Positions 18,118 to 26,865 of a stretch of 64,000 nucleotides of DNA are shown here, one piece after another. Under the pieces are notes generated by a model that was given only the letters and a program-made list of their open reading frames with translations, did not search any database and was not told the DNA's origin. The translations under genes and the position numbers were made by a program. This DNA comes from Prevotellaceae bacterium (GTDB lineage Bacteria; Bacteroidota; Bacteroidia; Bacteroidales; Bacteroidaceae): contig JAQYET010000034.1 in the NCBI GenBank assembly GCA_028723525.1, forward strand, positions 62,001 to 126,000. Reading direction: 5' to 3'. The first letter of the stretch is position 1. Each line of letters begins with the position of its first letter.

Positions 18118-19158
18118 ATGGAAATAAAATGTATTAAATGCAGATATAAGTACGAAATCAATATCGGCGAAGAACAGAAAGAAGCAACAGTGATTTGTCC
18201 GCGGTGCGGCGCGATACAGAAAGCAATGCAGTCGCCCGACGTTCCCGAAACAGTCACCGAAATTGTTCCCGACGCTCCCCCCGCAGCCAACGATGATACC
18301 GCCGCAGCAGCCGGCAATGATACTTCATCGGCAGGGAACGCCGCGCCGCCGACTATTCCGGAGGACCACCTAAAATACATTCCTTCCGACCAAACGGAAC
18401 AGCAAACCGAACCGGAAGCAGTGCCGATGCCGATACCCATTGCCCCACATGACGAACCAAAGACGCTGGAAGAACCTAAACCAAAACCTGCCACCCCTGC
18501 AACTCCACCCGAAAAGAAGTCGTCATGCGGCAAGATGTTTGCCTTGGGATGCCTCATCGTGGCTGTTCTTGCGGTGCTCACGATAGCGATATTGTCGTTT
18601 GCGGGCAAGAAATTGTTCAACAGTATCAGTTCCTCCGACAAGGAAGAGCAGGAGCAGGTGGAGCAAGAGAACAACAATATCACCATTCAACCGGCAGACG
18701 AGTCTTCGCCAACAGGAACCTCCGACAACACCGACGGTGCGCAGCAGACTGCCGAAACGCCCCCTGCAACGACAACTCCGGTGACAGACACCGGCGATGA
18801 GGGCAACAGCAACACGGCAGTGAGAGAACCGAGAAAACTCTCTGATGAGGAAAGGCAAAAGGCAGAGCGCAACGTGGCAAAAGCCGGAGGAAGTTACAAC
18901 TGCAAGGGAACAATGGCAAATGCGAGCATAAACCTTACTCTCAATGTCACCTCCGGAGGTTTCGTTACGGGAAAACTCGTTGACAACACTCGCGGCGTAA
19001 CGCTCGAAATAACAGGCGACAAATACGGCGAGGAGTTCTTCCTGAACGCATCAAACAGCAGCGAACTCATAAGCATAAATCTGAAGCGGGAGGGGAAAAC
19101 GCTGAAAGGTACGGCGAAAAAAGAGCTGCAGAACATGCCTGTCAGCGTAAGTTATTGA
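18118..19158 (+). CDS. Zinc-ribbon / transmembrane protein 2
   Basis: 346 residues. Same plan as the upstream gene: N-terminal zinc ribbon with Cys5, Cys8, Cys27 and Cys30, an acidic Pro/Ala/Thr linker (about 40-135), one transmembrane helix (about 140-163, FALGCLIVAVLAVLTIAILS), a second Ser/Thr/Glu/Asn-rich linker and a C-terminal beta-rich domain (about 255-346). The linkers are longer than in its sister. Last gene of the operon; a very strong terminator begins 8 nt after the stop codon. No known function can be assigned from sequence. Confidence 0.7.
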   Translation: MEIKCIKCRYKYEINIGEEQKEATVICPRCGAIQKAMQSPDVPETVTEIVPDAPPAANDDTAAAAGNDTSSAGNAAPPTIPEDHLKYIPSDQTEQQTEPEAVPMPIPIAPHDEPKTLEEPKPKPATPATPPEKKSSCGKMFALGCLIVAVLAVLTIAILSFAGKKLFNSISSSDKEEQEQVEQENNNITIQPADESSPTGTSDNTDGAQQTAETPPATTTPVTDTGDEGNSNTAVREPRKLSDEERQKAERNVAKAGGSYNCKGTMANASINLTLNVTSGGFVTGKLVDNTRGVTLEITGDKYGEEFFLNASNSSELISINLKREGKTLKGTAKKELQNMPVSVSY

Positions 19159-19166
19159 TATCAGAC

Positions 19167-19236
19167 AACGCCGGTCGCCGGAACGTCAATGCGCATCACT
19201 GTGCTTAAAGACGTTCCGGCGACCGGCGTTTTTTTA
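19167..19236 (+). terminator. Strong intrinsic terminator of the cytoskeletal operon
   Basis: A perfect 21-bp GC-rich inverted repeat (19167-19187 with 19210-19230) around a 22-nt loop, followed by a run of T. It closes the operon and lies just past the stop of the convergent O-methyltransferase gene. Confidence 0.92.
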
Positions 19237-19245
19237 TCCTGTTGT

Positions 19246-19872
19246 TTATAGTTTTCGTATTATAGTGAGCCCGTCGCGTATCGGCACAATCACTTTTTCC
19301 ACCCTCTTGTCGCGCGCCACATAGTCGTTTAACGCCTCAATGCCCTGCGTCTGCCGGTCGGAGGGTTTCGCCTGCTCCAGCACATGACCGTCCCACAGGA
19401 TGTTGTCGGCAAGAATGAAACCTCCCGGGCGCAGTATCCGCAGCACCGTCTCGTAGGTTTCGAGATATGTTCGCTTGTCGCCGTCTATGAAAGCCATGTC
19501 GAACTGAATGCCTAATCGCGGTGCTTCAACGTTGGCGTCACCGATGCGGAAGTCTATCTTGTCCGCCACCGGCGAGCCTTCTATCCATGTCCGGGCGAAA
19601 TCTTCCATCTCGTCGTTTATCTCAAAGGTATAGAGTCGCCCACCCTCTGCAAGCCCTTCAGCCATACATATCGCGCTATATCCGCTGAACGTGCCCACTT
19701 CGAGGATGTTCTCAGGGCGTATCATTGCCACAATCATCTTCAGGAGTCTGCCCTGAAGATGCCCGCTCGCCATGCGCCCGTGCAACAACCGCACATTCGT
19801 GGCTCGCCACAGACGATAGAGATAGTCGCCCTCCGGGTCGATATGCGACAGGATATAGTCGTCGAGTGTCAT
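19246..19872 (-). CDS. SAM-dependent O-methyltransferase
   Basis: 208 residues from the ATG at 19872, which has GGAAGGAAG just upstream. It is a class I methyltransferase of the catechol/caffeoyl-CoA O-methyltransferase type: motif I ILEVGTFSGYSA, acidic ribose-binding YTFEINDE, FIDGDKRTY (metal- and substrate-binding region) and LADNILWDG. The family methylates a hydroxyl using a divalent metal. Last gene of a minus-strand operon behind aroQ. An ATG at 19902 overlapping the aroQ stop (ATGA) is an alternative start and would imply translational coupling. Substrate unknown. Confidence 0.85.
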   Translation of the reverse strand: MTLDDYILSHIDPEGDYLYRLWRATNVRLLHGRMASGHLQGRLLKMIVAMIRPENILEVGTFSGYSAICMAEGLAEGGRLYTFEINDEMEDFARTWIEGSPVADKIDFRIGDANVEAPRLGIQFDMAFIDGDKRTYLETYETVLRILRPGGFILADNILWDGHVLEQAKPSDRQTQGIEALNDYVARDKRVEKVIVPIRDGLTIIRKL

Positions 19873-19898
19873 CGCTTCCTTCCGCTTACAGCCGCCGC

Positions 19899-20318
19899 TC
19901 ATCTGTTTATTATAGCCTCCACTGCCAGCCGGTAACTGTCGAGCCCGAAGCCGCAAATCACTCCCACGCATACTGCCGAGAGCATGGAGTGGCGGCGGAA
20001 CTCCTCACGGGCATGGACGTTAGACACATGCACCTCCACCACCGGCGTCGTTATGGCTCGTATGCAGTCGCGAAGAGCCACACTCGTGTGTGTGTAGCCC
20101 CCGGCGTTGAGCACTATGCCGTCGTATGTGAAGCCCACTTCCTGCATCTTGTCTATCATCTCGCCCTCGATATTGCTTTGATAATAGTCAATCTCCACTT
20201 GTGGAAACCTCTCGCGCAGTGCCTGCAAGCATGTTTCCATATTTTCCTGTCCGTAAACGTCCTGCTCGCGAATGCCGAGCAAGTTGAGGTTCGGACCGTT
20301 GATTATCAATAGGTTCAT
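19899..20318 (-). CDS. aroQ: Type II 3-dehydroquinate dehydratase
   Basis: 139 residues, standard length. It dehydrates 3-dehydroquinate to 3-dehydroshikimate in the shikimate pathway and normally forms a dodecamer. Clear motifs: INGPNLNLLGIRE with YG shortly after (the active-site Arg/Tyr region), QSNIEGE, LNAGGYTHTSVALRD and EVHVSNVHAREEFR (catalytic His). It lies 22 nt after the ADP-ribosylglycohydrolase gene in the same operon. Confidence 0.95.
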   Translation of the reverse strand: MNLLIINGPNLNLLGIREQDVYGQENMETCLQALRERFPQVEIDYYQSNIEGEMIDKMQEVGFTYDGIVLNAGGYTHTSVALRDCIRAITTPVVEVHVSNVHAREEFRRHSMLSAVCVGVICGFGLDSYRLAVEAIINR

Positions 20319-20340
20319 GACTTATTGGTTTCTCCTTTCC

Positions 20341-21138
20341 TCACTTTTCCATACCTCCTGTCACCTTGTCGCAGAACGCCGTAACGACATCGAGCATATC
20401 GTTCGGGAGATACTCCAAAGCGCGGTTTACAATCGTGTCGGGCAACTCGTAGTATGCCTCTGCAATCGAACCGGCTATCGCTGCCTTAGTGTCGGTGTCG
20501 CCATCGGCGAGCACAGCCTTGCGTATAGTGTCCTCAAAACTTTCGCTTTCGAGGAAACAGCGTATCGCGGCAGGCACGGTCTCTTGGCACGTTCCGTCGA
20601 AATGCCCCAATGCCCCGATGCGCATGATGTCTTTAAGCGGTGGTATTTCGTAGCCGAACTTGCTCTCAACAGATTTCTTCAGTCGGTTTTTCGTGATGCG
20701 CACGGTGCGAAGCCAGTATATCAGCGTTGCCGTGCATTGCGCTCCTCTTATCCCTTCCTCGTGGTTGTGAGTCACTTCTGCCGAGCGGCGTGCTTCCTCC
20801 ATTACGGTGTCGATGTCGTCGAACAGCCAGCCCACGGCACTCACACGCATCGCCGACCCGTTGCCGTAAGACCCGTAGGGGCGGTGGTCGTCGCCCAGAA
20901 ACCAGCGGAAGAACATGCCTCCATAACCGCCTTTCATGGGCGTGCTGTAACGCCGGCACCAGTCAACCAGCGACTCGGCATAGTCGCGACGGTTAAGTAT
21001 GGCATCGGCAATCGCCACCGTACACACCGTATCATCGGTGAAACCGCAGTCGGAGGTGAACAATTCGAACCCAGCCTGCGGTGCCGGTCCCGACTCAAAT
21101 CTCGACCCTACTATGTCTCCTATTATTGCTCCCAACAT
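20341..21138 (-). CDS. ADP-ribosylglycohydrolase family protein
   Basis: 265 residues. Metal-binding motifs of the DraG/ARH family are present: GAIIGDIVGSRFE at the N terminus, GFTDDTV, GNGSAMRVS and the late DGDTDTKAAIAGS. The family uses two Mg ions to hydrolyse ADP-ribose from proteins or other acceptors. It lies 15 nt after the TPR-protease gene and 22 nt before aroQ, so it is part of a four-gene operon. Whether it reverses modification, detoxifies or acts on small molecules is not visible. Confidence 0.9.
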   Translation of the reverse strand: MLGAIIGDIVGSRFESGPAPQAGFELFTSDCGFTDDTVCTVAIADAILNRRDYAESLVDWCRRYSTPMKGGYGGMFFRWFLGDDHRPYGSYGNGSAMRVSAVGWLFDDIDTVMEEARRSAEVTHNHEEGIRGAQCTATLIYWLRTVRITKNRLKKSVESKFGYEIPPLKDIMRIGALGHFDGTCQETVPAAIRCFLESESFEDTIRKAVLADGDTDTKAAIAGSIAEAYYELPDTIVNRALEYLPNDMLDVVTAFCDKVTGGMEK

Positions 21139-21153
21139 ATCCTTTCCCTGTTT

Positions 21154-23202
21154 TTATTTCTTCACCTTGTGCGTTATTTTCAGCACTTTCTTGTCATTGT
21201 CTATCTCAATCTTACCAACCCGGTTCAGCACAGCCTGCCCGAGCAGCAGCGGAGCCTTCTGATTTCTCACCACGTTGGCCCTCACGTTGTTTATCGACAG
21301 ACCTCCGAAATTCACGTTCCGCAGGTTTATCACAGTACCCTCGCTCACGTTTCCATTGGCGTCTGAGTAGTTTGCCGACCCCACCACGTCATTCTTCGTG
21401 AGATAGCCGTTCTTCATCATGAACGTTGCCTCCACCATCGAAAGGCTCACGTCGCTTGCTCCGGTGTCGAAGATGAAACTCAGAGGCAGGTCGTTGATTG
21501 AGCATTTCACACGGCACAGAGAACCTTCCTTGGTGAAAGGCACCTCCACTTCCTCATCCTCATACTCCCCTTCGTCAGGCGTTTCTTTCATTCCTTCCAC
21601 GATTTCCGCTATTTTCTTGCGCTGTTCCTGCATTATCTGCACAAACTCCTCGTTGTCTCTCACGTTCTCCATGTCGAAGTCTGTATCGATGTGAGCGAGT
21701 TCGAAAACACCTTTGTCGAATACTTTTCTCAGGTATCGGCATGTCATCTCCGGCTCGTTCAGCCTCGAGTAGAGGCATGCTGCATTATAGAGCATACCCT
21801 GCGTACTGTCGTTAGCCAGCACACTGTCGCACATCTCCACCGCCTTCTCTCGGTTTCCGAGCATGGCATAGGCAAACATCGCCTCCGTTGCGGTGGCAGG
21901 AACGGAGTCTGTCTCAATCACTTTCTCATAGTCGGCACGTGCCGCCTCGCTGTTGCCCAATTTCATGTTGCAATGCCCGCGATACAGATACGCATGTGTG
22001 TTACCGGGCTCTATGCTTATCGAAGTGTTGTAGTCTTCAATCGCTGCGTCGTAAAGTCCGGCACGCATCATTTCCGTTCCGCGCACCTGATATGACATAT
22101 TGTTATCCTTTGCACTCTCTATCATCTTCGTTGCCGATGTTATGGCACCCTTCACGTCGCCCGTGTAATGTGCGATGCGCGACTTTAGCCAATGGTAGTT
22201 CGCGGCTGTGCTGTCTGCCTCAATCGCATGGTTTATGTTCTCTGTCGCCTCGTCATACATGCCGAGGGCGCAGTAAGCATTTGCCAGCATGTAATATGCC
22301 ACTTCGCTGTTACCGGTATCAAACAGTTTCTTATAGAAAGGAATGGCGTTCTGGGGCTGACTTACAGTGTCATACAACATACCGGCAAGGTAATTCCATA
22401 CCATCTCCGTGGGAGCCTTCTTAGCCTCTGTCTTCAGCCTCGACACCAACTGCGACAGTTGCGGTTCTTCGTTAATCTTCATCATGAGTTCCATAGCCCA
22501 TGCACTGCCGTCAATGGAAGTGGCTTTCACGATGTCATCAATAGCCTTCCCCCATTTCTTCTGCTTGATGTAACATTCAGCCCTGAAGCAATAAACCTGC
22601 GACTCCTCCGACGAGAGTTTCAGCGCATGGTCGAAGTTCTTCTCAGCCTCAGCATAGTTCCCCTGCTCTGTTGCATTGCGCCCGATACCGAGAAATCCCA
22701 CCGTCGAACCTTGTTCTATCTTGGTAATTCGGCGGTAGTCGGCATCCGAGAGGGCATACTCTTTCAGCTCGTAATATCGCTGTCCGCGGTAGTTAAGGTA
22801 GTCTATGTCCTCCGGCTGTGCCTTTATTGCCAGTCCCAATTCCTCCAACCCCTTTTCTTTCTGACCGAGGTTGAAATACACTGTCGATTTAAGATTATGC
22901 GAATAAGCGATGTATTCGCCGTCTTTCTTGGGCAGAAACTTCAGTGCTTTATCCACACTCGACAGAGCCTGACCGTTCTCGTTCTTATTCAGATAAATCC
23001 ATGCCACACGGAAGTGGGCGTAACCATTCTTCGGGTTTTCCGCCAATTCCTTCTGAAGATACTGCAACGCTTCGTCATAGTCTCCGTTTTCTATGGCTTC
23101 CTCTGCACGGAGGTAGTTGAACGAATCCGGTCGTTTAATGTCTTTTGCAGACATTACAATGCTGAAAAACAACGCCAATACAACTGGCAAAAACTTTCTC
23201 AT
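21154..23202 (-). CDS. Exported TPR protein with C-terminal retropepsin-like domain
   Basis: 682 residues. A cleavable signal peptide (MRKFLPVVLALFFSIVMSA) is followed by about a dozen tetratricopeptide repeats (for example YDEALQYLQKELAENPKNGY) to about residue 510, an acidic linker (DEGEYEDEEVEV), and a clan-AA aspartic protease domain with DTGASDVSLS (Asp about 578) and APLLLGQAVLNRVG. TPRs would bind a partner and present it to the protease, in the periplasm or at the surface. The protease domain is a close relative of the lipoprotein at 16588-17106, about 4 kb away on the other strand. First gene of a minus-strand operon with a perfect promoter. Confidence 0.85.
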   Translation of the reverse strand: MRKFLPVVLALFFSIVMSAKDIKRPDSFNYLRAEEAIENGDYDEALQYLQKELAENPKNGYAHFRVAWIYLNKNENGQALSSVDKALKFLPKKDGEYIAYSHNLKSTVYFNLGQKEKGLEELGLAIKAQPEDIDYLNYRGQRYYELKEYALSDADYRRITKIEQGSTVGFLGIGRNATEQGNYAEAEKNFDHALKLSSEESQVYCFRAECYIKQKKWGKAIDDIVKATSIDGSAWAMELMMKINEEPQLSQLVSRLKTEAKKAPTEMVWNYLAGMLYDTVSQPQNAIPFYKKLFDTGNSEVAYYMLANAYCALGMYDEATENINHAIEADSTAANYHWLKSRIAHYTGDVKGAITSATKMIESAKDNNMSYQVRGTEMMRAGLYDAAIEDYNTSISIEPGNTHAYLYRGHCNMKLGNSEAARADYEKVIETDSVPATATEAMFAYAMLGNREKAVEMCDSVLANDSTQGMLYNAACLYSRLNEPEMTCRYLRKVFDKGVFELAHIDTDFDMENVRDNEEFVQIMQEQRKKIAEIVEGMKETPDEGEYEDEEVEVPFTKEGSLCRVKCSINDLPLSFIFDTGASDVSLSMVEATFMMKNGYLTKNDVVGSANYSDANGNVSEGTVINLRNVNFGGLSINNVRANVVRNQKAPLLLGQAVLNRVGKIEIDNDKKVLKITHKVKK

Positions 23203-23236
23203 AATCTATTATTTATCATTTTCCGAATGTTACCTG

Positions 23237-23267
23237 CAAAGGTATAAATTATCTGTCTATACTCAAA
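23237..23267 (-). promoter_or_regulatory. Promoter of TPR-protease operon
   Basis: Minus strand TTTG, 19 nt, TACCTTTG followed by C; perfect consensus, 35 nt upstream of the start codon. Confidence 0.8.
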
Positions 23268-23472
23268 ATATTATTGACATAAAGACATGTTTTTCAAGAC
23301 AAAAAGATGAAAATGGAGGACAGAAAGACAAAAATGAGGCTTACATAAAGACATCTTTTGGAGTTATAAAGACGAAAAGGCGCGACTACTTGGTTTTGTC
23401 GGGGCACATATAGATAGCGCGCGGGGGCATCGTTTGCCATTCATTGCTGGTATAAAGCAAATCCTTCATGGA

Positions 23473-23557
23473 GTAAAATCGGCGAAATTGTAATGTAAAA
23501 CCGCCGAAATTGGTTTGTAAAATCGCCGATTTTGCTCAGCAATTTCGCCGATTTTGC
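23473..23557. repeat. 85-bp intergenic repeat, copy B
   Basis: Same length and 22-bp period as copy A. Unit 3 here is the near-perfect palindrome AAAATCGCCGATTTT; unit 4 is inverted. Confidence 0.85.
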
Positions 23558-23851
23558 GATGCAACAGATACTCTCACCGACGGCAGCATACCGTCAACCG
23601 CCCCATGACTCCACATAAAACGCCCTGCCTTTTGTTTTTCCATCCTCCCCGGAATTCATGTTTTTTGATAGAAAGACTTATGTGTTTTTCTCCCCAAAAC
23701 AGGCGAATGGCGGCACTGAACAGGTCGCCGAAGCGACCGTTTCCTGAAAAATCCCCCTAAGGTTGTCAAAATAAAACTTAAAAAACACAGTCAAAATCAT
23801 TATTTTAGATAATAAAACAGGCAAATGATATGGTAATTGAGGAAAACTGAT

Positions 23852-23859
23852 TACTTTTG
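23852..23859 (+). promoter_or_regulatory. -7 element for DUF6242 lipoprotein
   Basis: TACTTTTG followed by C, 25 nt before the start codon. No good -33 match. Confidence 0.45.
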
Positions 23860-23884
23860 CACGTAAAATTCAAAGAATAAGAAT

Positions 23885-25282
23885 ATGAGAAGGATTATCG
23901 CCCCTTTCCTGATAATATTGTTTGCAGCCACGACATTAGTGTCATGCCTTAAAGACGAAGACGAAAACAAGGTGCTTTACAAAGACACCGCAATAACCGC
24001 CTTTGTAATCAACAGGATGCTGGTGAAGAAGGTCACGAAGTCGTCGAAGGGAGAAGACAGCACCTACGTAGTGAAGCAGAGTGGCACCTCTTTCCGCTTC
24101 ACCATAGACCAGAACAGATGCGAAATACAGAACCTCGACTCGCTGCCTTACGGCACCGACCCGACCAAACTGCTCATATCTGTGAAAACAGAGAAGAACG
24201 GAATAGTGGGACTGAAAAAGACCGTAGGCACGGATATAAACACCATAACCGGCAATGACACGCTCGACTTCTCGGTGCCTCGCACACTGGTTGTGATGAG
24301 CCCCGACGGGCAGAACACGCGGGAATACGTCGTGAAAGTGAACGTGCACAAGCAGAAGGCAGACGACTTCAACTGGACTATGCTCTCCACAAACGCGGAA
24401 ATGGCTGCCTTCAAGGCATTCAGGGCGTTTGAGATAAACGGCAGGATAGTGGCTTTCGGCAGCGACGGAACAAAGACCGCGGCAATGCAGACTGCCGTAG
24501 GCGACGGCAAGGAATGGACTTCGGTGACGTTCAACTTCAACGGATTGCTCGACAAAGACGCCTATCGCGGCATTGTGAAGAAAGGCGACAGACTGTATAT
24601 GATGCACGCCGGGCAACTCATGGCGTCGGCTGACGGCAGCGCATGGGATGTGATAAGCACACCGGCGGTGGAAAAACTCGTAGCCGCATCAGGCAACAGA
24701 CTCTTCGGCTACGACGCAGAGGGAAATATGCTGTGCAGTTATGACGGCGTGATGTGGACTGCCGACGAGATTGACAGCGGCAAGGAACTGCTTCCCACGA
24801 CCGACATCAACTACTCATGCACCACACTTCGCACCAACAACGACGTGGAACAGGTGGTGCTAATGGGCAACCGCGGCACGGAATACGCCGCCGACACCAC
24901 TGCCGTGATATGGGGAAGACTCGACGACAGAGGGCAATTTGCCACCAACATGCCGTGGGCTTACTATGAGACCGACGGCGACGGCAGGTTCGTGATGCCG
25001 CGACTTGCCGATATGAGCATGACACTCTACGGCGACGTTATGCTGGCAGTGGGCGGCAAGGGAATACCTCCGTGCAAGGCTGCGGCATTCGAAAGGATAT
25101 ATGCCAGTGCCGACTGCGGCATCACATGGTCTGACGACGCCCGCTACCAACTGCCCGAGGGCATCGACAAGAACGCCTCGGCAATGGCTCTTGTGACAGA
25201 CGGCAGCAACCGCCTTTGGATTATCTGTGCCGGAACAGGGCAGATATGGCGCGGAAGGCTGAACCGTATGGGCTGGCAATAA
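23885..25282 (+). CDS. DUF6242-type lipoprotein
   Basis: 465 residues. Signal peptide with lipobox LVSC (Cys about 20) followed by an acidic stretch (LKDEDEN), typical of Bacteroidota lipoproteins exported to the surface. The N-terminal domain (about 30-160) is beta-rich; the remainder looks like a beta-propeller of short W/F-containing strands (NGRIVAFGSDGT, GDRLYMMHAGQL, SADGSAWD, ADCGITWSDDAR). The sequence type and its place ahead of the barrel-uppS-bamA cluster match the DUF6242 family as I recall it. Function unknown. Confidence 0.75.
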   Translation: MRRIIAPFLIILFAATTLVSCLKDEDENKVLYKDTAITAFVINRMLVKKVTKSSKGEDSTYVVKQSGTSFRFTIDQNRCEIQNLDSLPYGTDPTKLLISVKTEKNGIVGLKKTVGTDINTITGNDTLDFSVPRTLVVMSPDGQNTREYVVKVNVHKQKADDFNWTMLSTNAEMAAFKAFRAFEINGRIVAFGSDGTKTAAMQTAVGDGKEWTSVTFNFNGLLDKDAYRGIVKKGDRLYMMHAGQLMASADGSAWDVISTPAVEKLVAASGNRLFGYDAEGNMLCSYDGVMWTADEIDSGKELLPTTDINYSCTTLRTNNDVEQVVLMGNRGTEYAADTTAVIWGRLDDRGQFATNMPWAYYETDGDGRFVMPRLADMSMTLYGDVMLAVGGKGIPPCKAAAFERIYASADCGITWSDDARYQLPEGIDKNASAMALVTDGSNRLWIICAGTGQIWRGRLNRMGWQ

Positions 25283-25351
25283 GCCGGCAGACAACAGAAA
25301 GGTAAAATCCTCTCGCGCACGCGCATTATATAATATGAACAGTAAAGGCTG

Positions 25352-26056
25352 ATGAAACCGCATCTCAACCTCATTACCCGGCTTGCTTTAACGGCAGTCT
25401 TCATGCTCTCGTCGCTCGCCATCCTCGCACAGGATGACGAGGAATACCGCATGGAAATAGGTGTGGGCGCAGGGGTGACGGGCTACCTCGGCGACTTCAA
25501 TCCGAGTCTCACGAGCAGCCTGCAACCCTCGGCAACGGCAGTGATGCGCCGATACTTCAACCCATACATGGGTTTGAAAGCCGAGGTGGGCTACGGAAAG
25601 ATAAAGGGAAAGGCTGCCGATGCCAAAACATACTATCCCGGACTCGACGGCTCCGGATTTGAGTTTGACAACACCCTCGTCAACGTTGACCTCACCTACG
25701 AATACAACTTCTGGCCCTACGGCACCGGAAGAGAATATCGCGGGGCACGACCGCTCACGCCGTTCATCGCGATAGGACTGGGCGGAACATTCGTGAAGAG
25801 CAGCGAGAAGAACGTCTTCACGGCGAACATACCAATCGGCGTGGGCGTGAAATACAAGGTGGCGCCGCGAGTGAACCTCGGCATAGAGTGGGCAATGCAC
25901 TTCTCGCTGAGCGACGAACTCGACGGAACGGCAGACCCGTACTCGATAAAAAGCAGCGGAGCATTTAAGAACACCGACTGCTATCACACACTTCAGGTGA
26001 CACTGACCTACAGTTTCATGCCTAAGTGCAGAACTTGTCATAACGATAGATACTGA
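25352..26056 (+). CDS. Outer-membrane beta-barrel protein (DUF6089-type)
   Basis: 234 residues. Signal peptide ending LAILAQ, then alternating amphipathic strands rich in Gly and aromatic residues ([47 protein letters not shown]), as expected for a small eight-stranded barrel. The end has an unusual CRTC motif. It ends 1 nt before uppS and belongs to the conserved Bacteroidales block leading to bamA, which suggests a role in envelope biogenesis; a PorT-like or porin name would be over-reading. Confidence 0.75.
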   Translation: MKPHLNLITRLALTAVFMLSSLAILAQDDEEYRMEIGVGAGVTGYLGDFNPSLTSSLQPSATAVMRRYFNPYMGLKAEVGYGKIKGKAADAKTYYPGLDGSGFEFDNTLVNVDLTYEYNFWPYGTGREYRGARPLTPFIAIGLGGTFVKSSEKNVFTANIPIGVGVKYKVAPRVNLGIEWAMHFSLSDELDGTADPYSIKSSGAFKNTDCYHTLQVTLTYSFMPKCRTCHNDRY

Positions 26057-26057
26057 T

Positions 26058-26807
26058 ATGGAACAACTGGATATGAACCGCATCCCGCAGCACATTGCCA
26101 TGATAATGGACGGCAACGGACGCTGGGCGAAGAAACATGGATACGAACGCACTTTCGGACATCAGGCAGGAGTGGAAACAGTGCGCCGCATAACGTCAGA
26201 GTGTGTCAGGCTGGGAGTGAAGTATCTCACGCTCTATACCTTCTCGACAGAGAACTGGAGCCGCCCGACAAGCGAAGTTGCCGCGCTCATGGGACTGGTT
26301 CTTACGTCGCTCGAAGACGAGATATTCATGAAGAACAACGTCAGGCTGAGGGTCATCGGAGACATTGAGAGACTGCCGAAGGATGTGGCAGAGAAGTTGT
26401 TGAGCACCATGAAGCGCACCGCCGGCAACGACAGCATGACGCTGGTGGTGGCTTTGAGCTACTCGGCACGCTGGGAAATAACACAGGCTGTGCGCAACAT
26501 CGTGCGGGAGATGACAAGCGGCAACCCGCAGCCTGATGCCATAAGCCCGGAAGAAATAACCGAGGAGACGGTGGCAAAACATCTCGAAACAAGTTTCATG
26601 CCCGACCCCGAGCTGCTCATACGCACCGGAGGAGAACTGCGCGTGAGCAACTATATGCTGTGGCAGATTGCATATTCAGAACTGTATTTCACCGAGACCT
26701 ACTGGCCCGATTTCGACGAGCGCGGACTGCATGAAGCCATTCTCGACTATCAGGGAAGGCAGAGACGTTTCGGAAAAACAGGCGAACAGGTGGAAGAAGA
26801 GAAATAG
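26058..26807 (+). CDS. uppS: Isoprenyl transferase (undecaprenyl diphosphate synthase)
   Basis: 249 residues. It condenses isopentenyl diphosphate onto farnesyl diphosphate to build the C55 carrier lipid for peptidoglycan and polysaccharides. Signatures: [12 protein letters not shown] (catalytic Asp), [25 protein letters not shown], and the C-terminal [18 protein letters not shown] with YSELYFT. Tight spacing to the barrel gene upstream and bamA downstream indicates an operon for envelope assembly. Confidence 0.95.
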   Translation: MEQLDMNRIPQHIAMIMDGNGRWAKKHGYERTFGHQAGVETVRRITSECVRLGVKYLTLYTFSTENWSRPTSEVAALMGLVLTSLEDEIFMKNNVRLRVIGDIERLPKDVAEKLLSTMKRTAGNDSMTLVVALSYSARWEITQAVRNIVREMTSGNPQPDAISPEEITEETVAKHLETSFMPDPELLIRTGGELRVSNYMLWQIAYSELYFTETYWPDFDERGLHEAILDYQGRQRRFGKTGEQVEEEK

Positions 26808-26865
26808 GAAAAGGGAAACGCAGGGTTAGGTGCCCTATAAAGATAACATACAACAGACGTCGATA

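Larger units (their letters stand above)
23203..23884. other. 682-bp divergent intergenic region
   Basis: Holds a minus-strand promoter (23237-23267), a stretch with repeated A-rich phrases such as GACAGAAAGACA and AAAGACAT (about 23278-23385), repeat copy B (23473-23557) and a plus-strand -7 box (23852). No convincing gene. Confidence 0.6.

Noticed and set aside
20272..21366. Long open frame opposite the ADP-ribosylglycohydrolase gene
   Set aside because: Antisense shadow of well-supported genes, composition rich in His, Arg and Cys with no motif.
26830..26865. GTG start for bamA at 26830
   Set aside because: It places 12 polar residues before a clear signal peptide; the ATG at 26866 fits better.
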